Shown: positions 46,451 through 54,752 of the stretch, one piece after another
How positions within the stretch are numbered: position 1 is the first letter of the stretch
Layout: each line of letters starts with the position of its first letter
Translations under genes and position numbers: made by a program
Notes under the pieces: model-generated
What the model was told of the DNA's origin: nothing
Database searches by the model: none
The model's input: only the letters and a program-made list of their open reading frames with translations
NCBI GenBank assembly: GCA_000746015.1
Contig: JQKK01000013.1
Span: forward strand, 1-64,000
Source of the DNA: Lachnospiraceae bacterium MA2020
Lineage (GTDB): Bacteria; Bacillota; Clostridia; Lachnospirales; Lachnospiraceae
DNA length: 64,000 bases
Reading direction: 5' to 3'

Positions 46451-47293
46451 TTAGAAACGATTGTATGGATTATATCTGGTATTATCTATATTTGAAAAAT
46501 CTGCATTACTGATATATGGTCTCCAATCCGGTTTTGCTTTTGGCTTTTTACCAAAAAGTGAGAAATAGAAATTAGCTTCTGTGACCATTTTGTATGGTGA
46601 AAGCCATAAGTTTGCAATCCCGAATGTAAGGATACTGAGCAAAAATATTGGAATAAAGCTTATCTTGAGGTAGAGGAGCCTTCCCTTATTCCCTTTCATA
46701 AGCTGCATTGACTGCTTTACGATCTGGAAAGCCGGCATATCATTGTTCTCAAAATAGATGAACTTACAGCAGAATAAAAGCAGATCCATCAGTACCATTA
46801 AGATCAGGATCAAAATAACAAAAACGCTGTAAGCAAGCAAAATATTTATTAAGCTGTCCATGGAGAGGACAAAGGTGAAAAGCAGGACCAGCCCGACCGT
46901 AAATGGTATGCATAGCAGCACTGCTATTCCAATCTGTATGAGAAACAGCTTTATCACAGTAAACGGATTATGTGAGAATACATAAAATATATCTTCTACT
47001 GTAGTTTTTTTGCCCTGAGCGATCCTGTAGTTCACATATGTATATCCACAGTTCAAAATATCACTTAAGAATACGATTATCAGGTATGCTAAGTAGAAGA
47101 GCACCAATGTCGGAATTGAAATACCATGTGTGAGCATTTTTAAGATAGAGAAGCCTTCGATCGGGGCGGTCAGGATTGAAGAGACTATCCTTATCATTAT
47201 ATTTATTACGATAGCTGCACCGATAACGATACTGTAGTTGCCAAGCAGCTTTTCTCTGGCAGCTTTTTTTAACTCTGATGCCGGTATATTCAT
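46451..47293 (-). CDS. DUF975 family membrane protein
   Basis: A 280-residue protein with about six membrane segments. The N-terminus MNIPASELKKAAREKLLGNYSIVIGA and the C-terminal stretch with INLxxSPY-type spacing resemble DUF975 proteins of Firmicutes. The ribosome binding site (AAAGGAGGG on the minus strand) is strong. Function of the family is unknown. It may be transcribed with the next upstream gene (47314), also on the minus strand, 20 bp away. Confidence 0.75.
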   Translation of the reverse strand: MNIPASELKKAAREKLLGNYSIVIGAAIVINIMIRIVSSILTAPIEGFSILKMLTHGISIPTLVLFYLAYLIIVFLSDILNCGYTYVNYRIAQGKKTTVEDIFYVFSHNPFTVIKLFLIQIGIAVLLCIPFTVGLVLLFTFVLSMDSLINILLAYSVFVILILILMVLMDLLLFCCKFIYFENNDMPAFQIVKQSMQLMKGNKGRLLYLKISFIPIFLLSILTFGIANLWLSPYKMVTEANFYFSLFGKKPKAKPDWRPYISNADFSNIDNTRYNPYNRF

Positions 47294-47313
47294 AAATAAT
47301 TATCCCTCCTTTT

Positions 47314-47766
47314 TCAGATGTGGTCGTTTGAGTTGTGGTTATAGTAATAGTGATAATTATTCTGAGTGTCTACATTGTCATCATCAAAGAAGTCAAAATA
47401 GGCATCGTCTGAATATTCATCATCGAAGTATTCGTGGTAATACTCAGTAAATCCATCTATCATCGGCTGCACTACATTATTTCTGAAGGAACTGTTTACA
47501 AAAAATGCTACTATTAAAGCAACTATTGTAATATTTGAAACCAGCACACTTATAAGACCGGCTATGAAACCTGCCTTTGCCCGTCCCGCAAGCCTGCCCT
47601 CTATATGTGAGAGGTGAGCAAATATTATGGCCAGTGTGCCGAGCATGATACTTATTGGCAGTATTGCTGTAAGTATAAAAAATATTGATATGATGCCTAT
47701 GATCAAAGAAGCTGTCGCCATTGAGCTTCCTTTAGGTTCTGTTTTTCTAGAATAGTAATTATCCAT
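47314..47766 (-). CDS. Small membrane protein (DUF4190-like)
   Basis: A 150-residue protein with two membrane segments (MATASLIIGIISIFFILTAILPISIMLGTLAIIFAHLSH and a following AGFIAGLISVLVSNITIVALIVAFF) in the DUF4190 pattern, and an acidic Tyr/Asp/Asn-rich tail (DDEYSDDAYFDFF). Start at 47766 with AAGGGGA upstream is preferred over one 11 codons earlier. Unknown role; probable two-gene operon with the DUF975 gene. Confidence 0.7.
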   Translation of the reverse strand: MDNYYSRKTEPKGSSMATASLIIGIISIFFILTAILPISIMLGTLAIIFAHLSHIEGRLAGRAKAGFIAGLISVLVSNITIVALIVAFFVNSSFRNNVVQPMIDGFTEYYHEYFDDEYSDDAYFDFFDDDNVDTQNNYHYYYNHNSNDHI

Positions 47767-47842
47767 AGTGAATCCCCTTCTTAATTTACAACTGTACAAT
47801 TCTATAGTTTACAACAAATGTGAGGATTTGCCAATGCGGATT

Positions 47843-47853
47843 AGTAATGGTGT
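47843..47853 (+). promoter_or_regulatory. Extended -10 promoter of the acetyltransferase gene
   Basis: TGATATAAT (T-G-A plus TATAAT at 47848-47853) is an extended -10 box without a good -35 partner, about 70 bp before the start codon. Confidence 0.4.
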
Positions 47854-47924
47854 ATGATATAATCAATAGAACCAAAAGCAACAGCTTATACATAAAATTG
47901 AGAAAGGTTATCTTGGGGGAATTT

Positions 47925-48530
47925 ATGACTTCAATGAAAGAGAAGATGCACACCGGAGAATTATATCTTCCGGGAGATGAGGAAATTGTTAAGGAGCAGG
48001 TGGTTTATCAGGATCTGCTTTGTGAGTACAACATGACTAAGCCGTCTGAATCGGAGAAAAGAACAGAGCTTTTGAAGAAGATGCTTGGAGATTGCGGAGA
48101 AGGCGTATATATTGAGGCTCCTTTTTATGCGAATTTTGGCGGGCATCATTGTCATTTTGGCAAGATGGTATACGCAAATTATCATCTGACTTGCGTGGAT
48201 GATACACACATTTACATAGGCGACTATACAATGATCGGTCCGAATGTAACGCTGGCTACTGCAGGCCATCCTATATTACCGGAGCTTAGGGAGAAGTTGT
48301 ATCAGTATAACATGCCGATACATATCGGAAAGTGCTGCTGGATCGGGGCCGGGGCAATAGTCATGCCGGGAGTTACCATAGGTGACAATACTGTGATAGG
48401 TGCCGGAAGTGTGGTAACTAAGGATATTCCAGCAAATGTAGTTGCAGTCGGTAATCCATGCAGAGTCATGAGAGAGATAAATGAGCATGACAGAGAGTTC
48501 TACTACAAAGATAGGAAAATAATGATATAA
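47925..48530 (+). CDS. Maltose/galactoside O-acetyltransferase-like hexapeptide protein
   Basis: A 201-residue left-handed beta-helix acetyltransferase of the MAT/GAT group. MTSMKEKMHTGELYLPGDEEIVKEQ is the family N-terminus; the hexapeptide repeats (GDYTMIGPNVTLATAGHP, GAGAIVMPGVTIGDNTVIGAGSVVTKDI) include the catalytic His in ATAGHP. It transfers acetyl from acetyl-CoA to a sugar hydroxyl, probably for detoxification or modification of free sugars. ATG 47925 follows GGGGGA; 35 earlier in-frame residues are unrelated to the family. Confidence 0.9.
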   Translation: MTSMKEKMHTGELYLPGDEEIVKEQVVYQDLLCEYNMTKPSESEKRTELLKKMLGDCGEGVYIEAPFYANFGGHHCHFGKMVYANYHLTCVDDTHIYIGDYTMIGPNVTLATAGHPILPELREKLYQYNMPIHIGKCCWIGAGAIVMPGVTIGDNTVIGAGSVVTKDIPANVVAVGNPCRVMREINEHDREFYYKDRKIMI

Positions 48531-48555
48531 TGATAATCAAAAGGAGGGTATTATC

Positions 48556-48783
48556 ATGGCAAATGTAGAGGAATTATTAAAGCAGGTACTTTCAAACGAT
48601 GAGCTTAAGAACTCACTTATCAAGGCAGCATCAAGCAAGGAAAACCTTGAAGCTTTTCTTAAAGAGAAGGGCATCAATGTTGACGTTGATGAGGCTATGA
48701 AATTTGTCAAGGAAAATGCACTTAAGAGCGGCGTATCAGTAGATTCGATCGCAAAGATGGCGAGTGGATTCCTGGCTAAGTAA
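48556..48783 (+). CDS. Small Nif11-like protein
   Basis: A 75-residue protein with a very strong AAAGGAGGG ribosome binding site. Residues 1-52 resemble the Nif11 leader domain (LLKQVLSNDELKNSLIKAASSKENLEAFLKEKGINVDVDEAMKFV). Nif11 domains occur in leader peptides of some modified natural products and in non-leader proteins; the C-terminal GVSVDSIAKMASGFLAK has no Cys, so a lanthipeptide core is unlikely. No modification enzyme or exporter lies nearby. The family match is from memory, so moderate confidence. Confidence 0.55.
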   Translation: MANVEELLKQVLSNDELKNSLIKAASSKENLEAFLKEKGINVDVDEAMKFVKENALKSGVSVDSIAKMASGFLAK

Positions 48784-48849
48784 GCAGTAAAGGGAATATC
48801 TGTCAAGATACCGGACTTATATAATTCTGCATAAATAAGGGGGAGTGGT

Positions 48850-49653
48850 ATGATAAATGAAGTTATTATAGATGATATTTTTGGTATATCAGTACTTCTT
48901 ACTGAGCAGAAATACAGGCCTGACCTTGACAGATATCGCTCCCTTAGTATTTATCGGGGCATGCCTGATGCCAGTTTTAAGATAATCACGTCATTAAATA
49001 GGATATGCAAGGATAAAAAGAAATTTCTTGAGCCGGTAATACTTTCTACTTTTACCAAATATGCCGTTTTAGAGGACCCTTCGATTGAGGAAAGTGTGTG
49101 GCGTCAGATGATAATGGGACAGCATCACGGTCTCCCTACGCGCCTTTTAGACTGGTCTTTTTCGCCTCTTATCAGCCTTCATTTTGCAGTTACAGAGAAC
49201 AATCTTGAAGAAATGGATGCGCACGATGCAGTCGTCTGGAGAATCGATGTTGATGAGCTTCATGAGATGCTTCCACAAAAGTATCAGGATATTATGAAAA
49301 GGGAAAAGACTACTGTGTTTTCTCTTAAAATGCTGACAGAAGCATGCTCAGGACTTGATGAATATGACAGAGATATGGGCGACAGATCACTGCTTATTGT
49401 CGAGCCGCCATCTATAGAGCAGCGCATTATAAATCAGTACTCATTCTTTTCAATTGTGCCTAGTGATTTTCCTGATATGGAAGAATTTCTTGAGAAAAAT
49501 ACCGTCAAGACGACCAAGTTTGTAATAAAGAAAGAGATCCGCTGGCAGATACGAGATCTTTTAGATAAGCTGAACATCAGCGAAAGAGTGGTATATCCGG
49601 GATTAGACGGACTTTCGAGATGGCTTGCAAGGCATTATTATGTCAAAGAGTGA
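48850..49653 (+). CDS. FRG domain protein
   Basis: A 267-residue protein. The FRG (named after its conserved residues) domain is clear: SIYRGMPDASFKIITSLNRI, then EESVWRQMIMGQHHGLPTRLLDWSFSPLISLHFAV, the family's core signature QHHGLPTRLLDW. The function of this domain is not established; it is found in defence-island and phage-associated settings as well as alone. It lies after the Nif11-like gene and is followed by a long hairpin. AGGGGGAG is its ribosome binding site. Confidence 0.85.
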   Translation: MINEVIIDDIFGISVLLTEQKYRPDLDRYRSLSIYRGMPDASFKIITSLNRICKDKKKFLEPVILSTFTKYAVLEDPSIEESVWRQMIMGQHHGLPTRLLDWSFSPLISLHFAVTENNLEEMDAHDAVVWRIDVDELHEMLPQKYQDIMKREKTTVFSLKMLTEACSGLDEYDRDMGDRSLLIVEPPSIEQRIINQYSFFSIVPSDFPDMEEFLEKNTVKTTKFVIKKEIRWQIRDLLDKLNISERVVYPGLDGLSRWLARHYYVKE

Positions 49654-49709
49654 CGTGAGGTTTAGGCATAGGAAAATAAATAGATGAATTAAAGGAAATG
49701 TTAATGATA

Positions 49710-49753
49710 GAGTCCATGACTGTCAAAGTGATAAATTTGATAGTCGTGGGCTC
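49710..49753 (+). terminator. Long hairpin after the FRG gene
   Basis: An 18-bp stem (49710-49727 with 49736-49753; three G-U pairs) and an 8-nt loop. It is followed by TTGTG, a weak U-tract, so termination may be partial. It immediately precedes the LytTR-type repeats. Confidence 0.5.
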
Positions 49754-49760
49754 TTGTGCT

Positions 49761-49791
49761 ATTTACAACGAAAAAATAGCTATTCACAACA
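49761..49791 (+). promoter_or_regulatory. LytTR-type direct repeat upstream of the response regulator
   Basis: ATTTACAACG (49761-49770) and ATTCACAACA (49782-49791): direct repeats 21 bp apart. The same pair and spacing recur before two downstream transcription units (51995 and 54640). Direct repeats about two helical turns apart are the usual operator form for LytTR regulators such as AgrA. Here it would allow autoregulation. Confidence 0.6.
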
Positions 49792-49847
49792 TAAATATTT
49801 ATAATTGTTTGAACTTAGATGAAAATTAAAGCAGAGGTGATGTTTAG

Positions 49848-50585
49848 ATGAAACTGGCTATCTGTGATGATGAAAAAATAATAAGAGATCTGGTAGCGGA
49901 ATGTGCTCATGAAATTTCTAACGATTTAGAAATTGAGTTTTTTGAAAATACAAATGAAATTATAGAACCTTATTTTTATGCTGATATATTGATCCTTGAT
50001 ATACACATGGAAGGGATAGACGGCATGGAAGCGGCAAGAATACTTCGCAGAAATGGAAGTAACGCTATTATTATATTTTTGACAGCACTTGAGGAATACG
50101 TTTTTAGCGCATTTGATGTAGGAGCTTTTCAGTATATTGTAAAACCTTTTGAAAAAAAGAAGCTTAAAGGAATTATTGCGGATGCAATTGAGCAGGTTGA
50201 GGATAAAAATAGGATAGAACAGCTACTGCGTGACAGTAAGAATAAAATTTCAGATAAATCGTTTATCATAAAGAACGGTAAGAATACGACCAGAGTGAAC
50301 TTATCTGAAATACTATATGCTGAAGTTTTTAATCGTAAGGTGATTATTCATATGAAAGATGGTGTACCGATTGAATATTACGGAAAGTTAAAGGAATTGG
50401 AGAAAACTGTTGGAAAAGATTTTTTTCGAGTTCATAGGGCATATGTTATTAATCTTGCATATGTGAAAAATTATGATGCTAAAAATGTAAATGTGGCAGG
50501 GGAAATATTACCTGTTGCAAGAGGTAAATATCCGGAACTTGTAAAGGCGTATCTTTCTTATCACACCAAGAGGCTATGCTTATGA
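49848..50585 (+). CDS. LytTR family response regulator (AgrA-like)
   Basis: A 245-residue two-component regulator. The receiver domain has the acidic pair in CDDEK, phosphoacceptor Asp51 (ILILDIHMEG) and the conserved Lys in YIVKPFEKKK. The C-terminal LytTR DNA-binding domain (residues about 145-240) has SFIIKNGKNTTRVNLSEILYAEVFNRKVIIHMKDG and FFRVHRAYVINLAYVK, both characteristic. It overlaps the kinase gene that follows. Sites it likely binds lie upstream of itself and of the two unknown operons downstream. No agrB, agrD or peptide pheromone gene is nearby. Confidence 0.92.
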   Translation: MKLAICDDEKIIRDLVAECAHEISNDLEIEFFENTNEIIEPYFYADILILDIHMEGIDGMEAARILRRNGSNAIIIFLTALEEYVFSAFDVGAFQYIVKPFEKKKLKGIIADAIEQVEDKNRIEQLLRDSKNKISDKSFIIKNGKNTTRVNLSEILYAEVFNRKVIIHMKDGVPIEYYGKLKELEKTVGKDFFRVHRAYVINLAYVKNYDAKNVNVAGEILPVARGKYPELVKAYLSYHTKRLCL

Positions 50586-51991
50586 TGGACTTTATTATTA
50601 AGAATTTTGATACCTTCTCTAAGCTGTATATGGGGGCAACTATTGAAATTGTGTTTGCGGTTACGGCACTGCTGTATTCATACTGGCTAAGGCCATTTAC
50701 ACAAAAGCATAGGGCTTCCTATATCGCAGGTTTTTTCTATTGGATAGTTGAGGTTATAGGCAATCATGTAGATATAGTTACCCCTATAGATACCCTGTGT
50801 AAATTTGCAGGGATAATAATTATAGTGTACGTTGCATGGCTTATAGATGAGAAAAGAAACCTAGTTCAAAAATTTTTTCTCAGTATAGTATTTACACTTA
50901 CAAGTTGGGTAACACAGGAACTGTTATCTGAAATCGGATTTTATGAACGGGATTTCATATTCCAATACGACATTTTCATAAGTGATACGACAATAATTAT
51001 CATGGAGTTTGTGATATGGAATATCATACAGTATGGTTTGATGCTTTTACTTCTGTATTTGGCGGTAAGGCTTTTACATAAGGTATATAAGAATAAATCA
51101 GACGAATTATCGTGGAGAGAGTTCGTGATGCTGATGATGCCTTCGGGGTGTCTGCTGCTGGTAAAACCTATAATCCGAGCATATTTTCGTCTCTGGATGG
51201 ATGGTATAGCAAATGGGAGCATAAAGGCAAATATCCCCGGAAGTGTCTATAGGATATTGTTCTGCATTTTTTCGTATCTTTCAGTTTTGATAATTGTTAA
51301 GTTATATCAGGAAATAAAAGAAAATCAGTATTGCACTTTTGCAGATCGAGCTTTGGAGAGTCAGATTGAGGATACTAAAAGCCATGTGCAGAGAGTTGAA
51401 GAGATCTATGAGCAGATGCGAGCCATGAGACATGACATGCGAAATCATATGACTGTGATAGAAAGGCTGGCAGAAACAGGTAATAAAGAAGAACTGACCG
51501 AGTATATAGGCGAATGGCAGAGTAGGTTTGAGGCGATACAGCCCAAAATAAAGACCGGAAATGCGATTATAGATGTAATTCTCTCAGAGTTTGCCGACAG
51601 ATGTAAACAGGAGAATATAGTCTTCGAGAGTCAGTTTATTTATCCTGATGGGGTAATGGATAATCCTTTCGATATGAGTGTGATCTTAAACAATGCCATC
51701 CAAAATGCAATAGAGGCTTCAAAAGAGGTTGAAGATCCGAAGATAATGCTGATATCAGCTGATATGGAAAATGGAGTTATCATAAGCGTGAAAAACAGGA
51801 TATCCGGTAAGGTAAGTCTTGGTGATGAAGGGCTACCTGTCTCAACAAAAGTTGGAGCCGGGCATGGCTATGGATTAAAGAATATCAGGAGCATCGCCCA
51901 AAGATACAAAGGTGATATAGAGATCAAGCAGGATGAGTCGGAGGAAGGAACTTTCTTCATACTGAATGTTATGATGATCGCAAAAATATAG
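50582..51991 (+). CDS. GHKL-type sensor histidine kinase (AgrC-like)
   Basis: A membrane sensor of about 470 residues. The first about 230 residues hold six or seven membrane segments; the H-box is RHDMRNHMTVIERL, with a putative phospho-His. The ATPase domain has the N-box NNAIQNAIEAS and a GHGYGLKNI G-box. This is the AgrC/NatK layout. The start is one of three close ATGs (50576, 50582, 50585); 50582 has the best spacing to AAGAGG. Input ligand unknown. Confidence 0.9.
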   Translation: MMDFIIKNFDTFSKLYMGATIEIVFAVTALLYSYWLRPFTQKHRASYIAGFFYWIVEVIGNHVDIVTPIDTLCKFAGIIIIVYVAWLIDEKRNLVQKFFLSIVFTLTSWVTQELLSEIGFYERDFIFQYDIFISDTTIIIMEFVIWNIIQYGLMLLLLYLAVRLLHKVYKNKSDELSWREFVMLMMPSGCLLLVKPIIRAYFRLWMDGIANGSIKANIPGSVYRILFCIFSYLSVLIIVKLYQEIKENQYCTFADRALESQIEDTKSHVQRVEEIYEQMRAMRHDMRNHMTVIERLAETGNKEELTEYIGEWQSRFEAIQPKIKTGNAIIDVILSEFADRCKQENIVFESQFIYPDGVMDNPFDMSVILNNAIQNAIEASKEVEDPKIMLISADMENGVIISVKNRISGKVSLGDEGLPVSTKVGAGHGYGLKNIRSIAQRYKGDIEIKQDESEEGTFFILNVMMIAKI

Positions 51992-51994
51992 ACC

Positions 51995-52093
51995 ATTCAC
52001 GACAGAAATAGTGCTGTTCAAGACATTTTGCTTAATAATCAAATTTTGCAGACGATATAAGAATAAACGAAAAGATATTTTGGCAAGGAAGCC
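51995..52093 (+). promoter_or_regulatory. Composite promoter A: LytTR repeats, sigma-28-like motif and conserved leader element
   Basis: ATTCACGACA (51995-52004) and GTTCAAGACA (52016-52025) are 21 bp apart. Then comes TAAT (52033-52036), 15 bp, ACGATAT (52052-52058), close to the Bacillus sigma-D form TAAA-N15-CCGATAT. A TATAAG at 52056 could be a sigma-A -10 instead. GGCAAGGAAGCC (52082-52093) in the leader is shared with promoter B at 54726 and can form a small hairpin exposing AAGGA, like a CsrA site. All spacings equal those of promoter B. Confidence 0.6.
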
Positions 52094-52110
52094 GGGAAAG
52101 TGAGGTGTTT

Positions 52111-52899
52111 ATGAATGGAATCGCAGGGATATCTTTTCAAGAAACTGAGTCGGGACTACGAGTACATGTTAAAAAGAGCAAGAAGAGTTTTCAATCAGGA
52201 AAACTAAAGAAAAGGTTGCCATATAATTTTAAAGCATTATCAGGGGAAATTCTGAGAGCAAAGAAATCAGGGACGGCAAGACCTCTGATAATGAAGATGA
52301 AATCCAAGCTTTCGTGGCTATATAAGCAGTTGAAAAATGGTGAATATGGAGAAAGTGAAATCATGGCGGCAATTATTCACGCTGCAACGATGGAAAAAAT
52401 AGCTAAGCGTAAGGTCAGGCATCTCGAAGAAGAGGAAGCAGCTGAAAATGGTAATTGCAAAGGAGCATTACCTGGTGAGGATGAAGAAATATATGGCAAG
52501 AGCAATCTGGAAGACAGTCTTAGGGAAAATGAGGAACTGTCCAAAGAGATTATGGATGAACTTATGGATGAGATAGCGAGGCTTGAGGAGGAACTTACAG
52601 AGGATTTGATGACAGAGCTTCAGGATATAGTTTGCTGTTCGGGTAGAGATATGTCAGAAGAAGAAATTAAGGAAATGAAACAAAGACACAGAGATGATGA
52701 AGAAAGACAGCTTACAAAGGCTGACCTTGAGTATCTTAAATCATTATTTAACAGACTTGAGCAGGAAAAGAAACAAAACTCTACAAGTGCATATAATAGT
52801 GGATACCATGAAGCAACTATTTCATATACGGTTGAATGTATTCCCGAGATTGAAATGGCAGACATTGATGTTGGAGAAACGATTGACGTTAGTGTTTAG
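52111..52899 (+). CDS. Unknown protein 1 of the LytTR-linked cluster
   Basis: A 262-residue protein, no signal peptide or membrane segment. The Lys-rich N-terminal part (KKRLPYNFKALSGEILRAKKSG...AIIHAATMEKIAKRKVRHLEEEEAAE) resembles a family I recall from Lachnospiraceae but cannot name with certainty. The middle is a long Glu-rich helical or coiled-coil stretch. The protein ends GETIDVSV, the first example of the [ST][IV]D tail shared by four genes here. ATG 52111 follows GTGAGG; a GTG at 52105 is less likely. Confidence 0.6.
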   Translation: MNGIAGISFQETESGLRVHVKKSKKSFQSGKLKKRLPYNFKALSGEILRAKKSGTARPLIMKMKSKLSWLYKQLKNGEYGESEIMAAIIHAATMEKIAKRKVRHLEEEEAAENGNCKGALPGEDEEIYGKSNLEDSLRENEELSKEIMDELMDEIARLEEELTEDLMTELQDIVCCSGRDMSEEEIKEMKQRHRDDEERQLTKADLEYLKSLFNRLEQEKKQNSTSAYNSGYHEATISYTVECIPEIEMADIDVGETIDVSV

Positions 52900-52923
52900 A
52901 TTTTATGTCAAGGAGGACAGGCT

Positions 52924-53553
52924 ATGTCGATGAATATTGATTATTTGACGAATAAAGTGGGTTATACGAGCAACGCAATGGAGGATGCGTACTCCTCGAA
53001 AAATCAGAATGTTAAAAACGATGCCTTGAAAAAAGACAATGCTGATGATAAGGATGGAGTTATCTATGATAAATCATCCGGGAAAACTGATAATTCACTA
53101 TACTCTATCAACAAGATGAGTAAGAGTGACAGGGATGCGATTGTCAGCCAGTTGAAGGCTGAAACTGAGAAACGTCAACAGCAGCTCATGGATCTTGTGC
53201 ATAAGACACTTTCAGGTCAGGCAGGCGCGTATGGCGCAGCAACAGGTGACAATGTTTGGAAGATACTAGCAAGCGGAAACTTTACAGTCGATGCTGCAAC
53301 TAAGGCTCAGGCGCAGAAAGACATAAGTGAAGACGGCTATTGGGGTGTGAAGAAAACATCCCAGAGGCTTTTTGACTTTGCAAGTGCGTTGGCTGGGGAT
53401 GATGTTGAAAAGATGAAAAAAATGCAGGCAGCAATGGAAAAGGGTTTTCAAAAGGCTACTAAGACGTGGGGCAGAGAGCTCCCTACTATATGTAAGGATA
53501 CAATAGATGCGGCCAATAAACTGTTTGAGGATTATTATGCGTCGAAAGGGTAA
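52924..53553 (+). CDS. Unknown protein 2 of the LytTR-linked cluster (DUF5610-like)
   Basis: A 209-residue protein without signal peptide. Residues 1-65 are charged and probably disordered; the C-terminal half contains DISEDGYWGVKKTSQRLFDFASALAGDD and AMEKGFQKATKTWGRELPTICKDTIDAANKLFEDYY, reminiscent of the DUF5610 pattern (from memory, low certainty). It ends in ASKG and lacks the shared C-terminal tail. Strong AGGAGG. It lies 24 bp after the first gene and is probably co-transcribed. Confidence 0.6.
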   Translation: MSMNIDYLTNKVGYTSNAMEDAYSSKNQNVKNDALKKDNADDKDGVIYDKSSGKTDNSLYSINKMSKSDRDAIVSQLKAETEKRQQQLMDLVHKTLSGQAGAYGAATGDNVWKILASGNFTVDAATKAQAQKDISEDGYWGVKKTSQRLFDFASALAGDDVEKMKKMQAAMEKGFQKATKTWGRELPTICKDTIDAANKLFEDYYASKG

Positions 53554-53615
53554 TAGTTAATTGTTTATAGTAACATTGGAAAAGGATTTCAAATTAAGCT
53601 ACGGAGGGCAAGCAC

Positions 53616-54575
53616 ATGGCAATTGATTTAACAACGCTCAATGTACCCGGAATACTGCCGCAGAAAGTCTACGACTCGTACACTCCTAATAAGACCGAAA
53701 AAAAGTTGATCAACGATAACTGGGAAGAGAAGAAAGCATCTGCGATGGATCTTATCGAACAATCAAAAAAGAACGGCTCCTATCGGGAAAGTGCATCACT
53801 TAATGGTGCAGGTGTAAGTGGAATTACTGCTGGAAAGGGCACTTATTGTAATTATTCTTTGGATGCGTTTTTCAGGGAGAAAATGCCGATCGTTTCAGAC
53901 GAAAATGATAGCTTTACCATCGGAGGAGCAATGTTTTCCAGAGAAGAGCTTGAAGAATGCCGCGCAGTCATGAGGGCTGCTGTGGATGGGATCGGATGCG
54001 GAATTGGCAAGAATACAAATATTGATTATCGAAACTATGCGGAAATGGAGATCGCTGCCGGAGGTGTAAGGGCGTATGCAAGTGAAAACCTGACAGAGAG
54101 TCAGGCGGCTGTTGTCAATAAAGCAATGCAGGAATATAACGACGCACTTATCAAACTTGAAAAAGATACATTAGAAAGAGCAGGAGCAGTCGATGTTACG
54201 GGCAGTGAAGTGTCTAAGTATTACGGTAAAGCACAGCCGATCTCTAAGGAGACGCTTGAATGGATACATGGCATGAATAAGGACTCGAAACTGAGAAGTG
54301 GAGCAGCAGCGACCGTCCAGTCAGCTACAAATGAAGACCTTATAAATAAGATCAGAGATATGTTCTCAAAGCTTGACTATTCCGATAGCTCATCAATCAA
54401 TTCACTTCTGGAAAGATATAGTGAGTATGTAACTCCAGCTAAAATGGCATTTGGAGTCAGCAACTCAGGCGGTTATCTGGCGCAGGCATTGAGCCAAGAT
54501 GCCGCAGGCTTGCAAAATCAGTTTAAGAACATGTTAAATATCATAAGATATCGCTCTATAGACTATAAAGCTTAA
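53616..54575 (+). CDS. Unknown protein 3 of the LytTR-linked cluster (DUF3879-like)
   Basis: A 319-residue protein without signal peptide or membrane segment. MAIDLTTLNVPGILPQKVYDSYTPNKTEK opens it; a central KNGSYRESASLNGAGVSG and a Gly-rich YCNYSLDAFFREKMPIV follow. It may belong to DUF3879, a clostridial family of unknown role; that assignment is tentative. The last residues are IIRYRSIDYKA, nearly identical to the end of the protein at 54753. A terminator follows it. Confidence 0.6.
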   Translation: MAIDLTTLNVPGILPQKVYDSYTPNKTEKKLINDNWEEKKASAMDLIEQSKKNGSYRESASLNGAGVSGITAGKGTYCNYSLDAFFREKMPIVSDENDSFTIGGAMFSREELEECRAVMRAAVDGIGCGIGKNTNIDYRNYAEMEIAAGGVRAYASENLTESQAAVVNKAMQEYNDALIKLEKDTLERAGAVDVTGSEVSKYYGKAQPISKETLEWIHGMNKDSKLRSGAAATVQSATNEDLINKIRDMFSKLDYSDSSSINSLLERYSEYVTPAKMAFGVSNSGGYLAQALSQDAAGLQNQFKNMLNIIRYRSIDYKA

Positions 54576-54587
54576 GAGCAAAGAAAA

Positions 54588-54629
54588 GTATTCCTGAAAG
54601 TCCTGAGTGGCTTTCGGGAATATTTTTTT
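54588..54629 (+). terminator. Terminator after the first unknown operon
   Basis: A 13-bp stem (54588-54600 with 54611-54623; two G-U pairs), a 10-nt loop and seven Ts. It separates the first three unknown genes from promoter B. Confidence 0.9.
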
Positions 54630-54639
54630 GTCCGATGCC

Positions 54640-54737
54640 ATTTACAACAGAAATGATACCGTTCGAGACATTTGGGTTAATATTTAAATTTGGCAGACGA
54701 TATAAGGATATATGAATTATGGTGCGGCAGGGAAGCC
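54640..54737 (+). promoter_or_regulatory. Composite promoter B: LytTR repeats, sigma-28-like motif and conserved leader element
   Basis: ATTTACAACA (54640-54649) and GTTCGAGACA (54661-54670) are 21 bp apart; TAAT (54678-54681), 15 bp, ACGATAT (54697-54703). GGCAGGGAAGCC (54726-54737) in the leader matches promoter A. From repeat to -10 every spacing equals that of promoter A, and the block is about 70% identical. Between this site and the stop of gene 3 there is a terminator, so this starts a second operon. Confidence 0.6.
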
Positions 54738-54752
54738 GGAAGGGAGGTACTT

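Noticed and set aside
48556-48783. Lanthipeptide or sactipeptide precursor
   Set aside because: The 75-residue product has no cysteine and no modification or export gene is nearby, so only the leader-like domain is noted.
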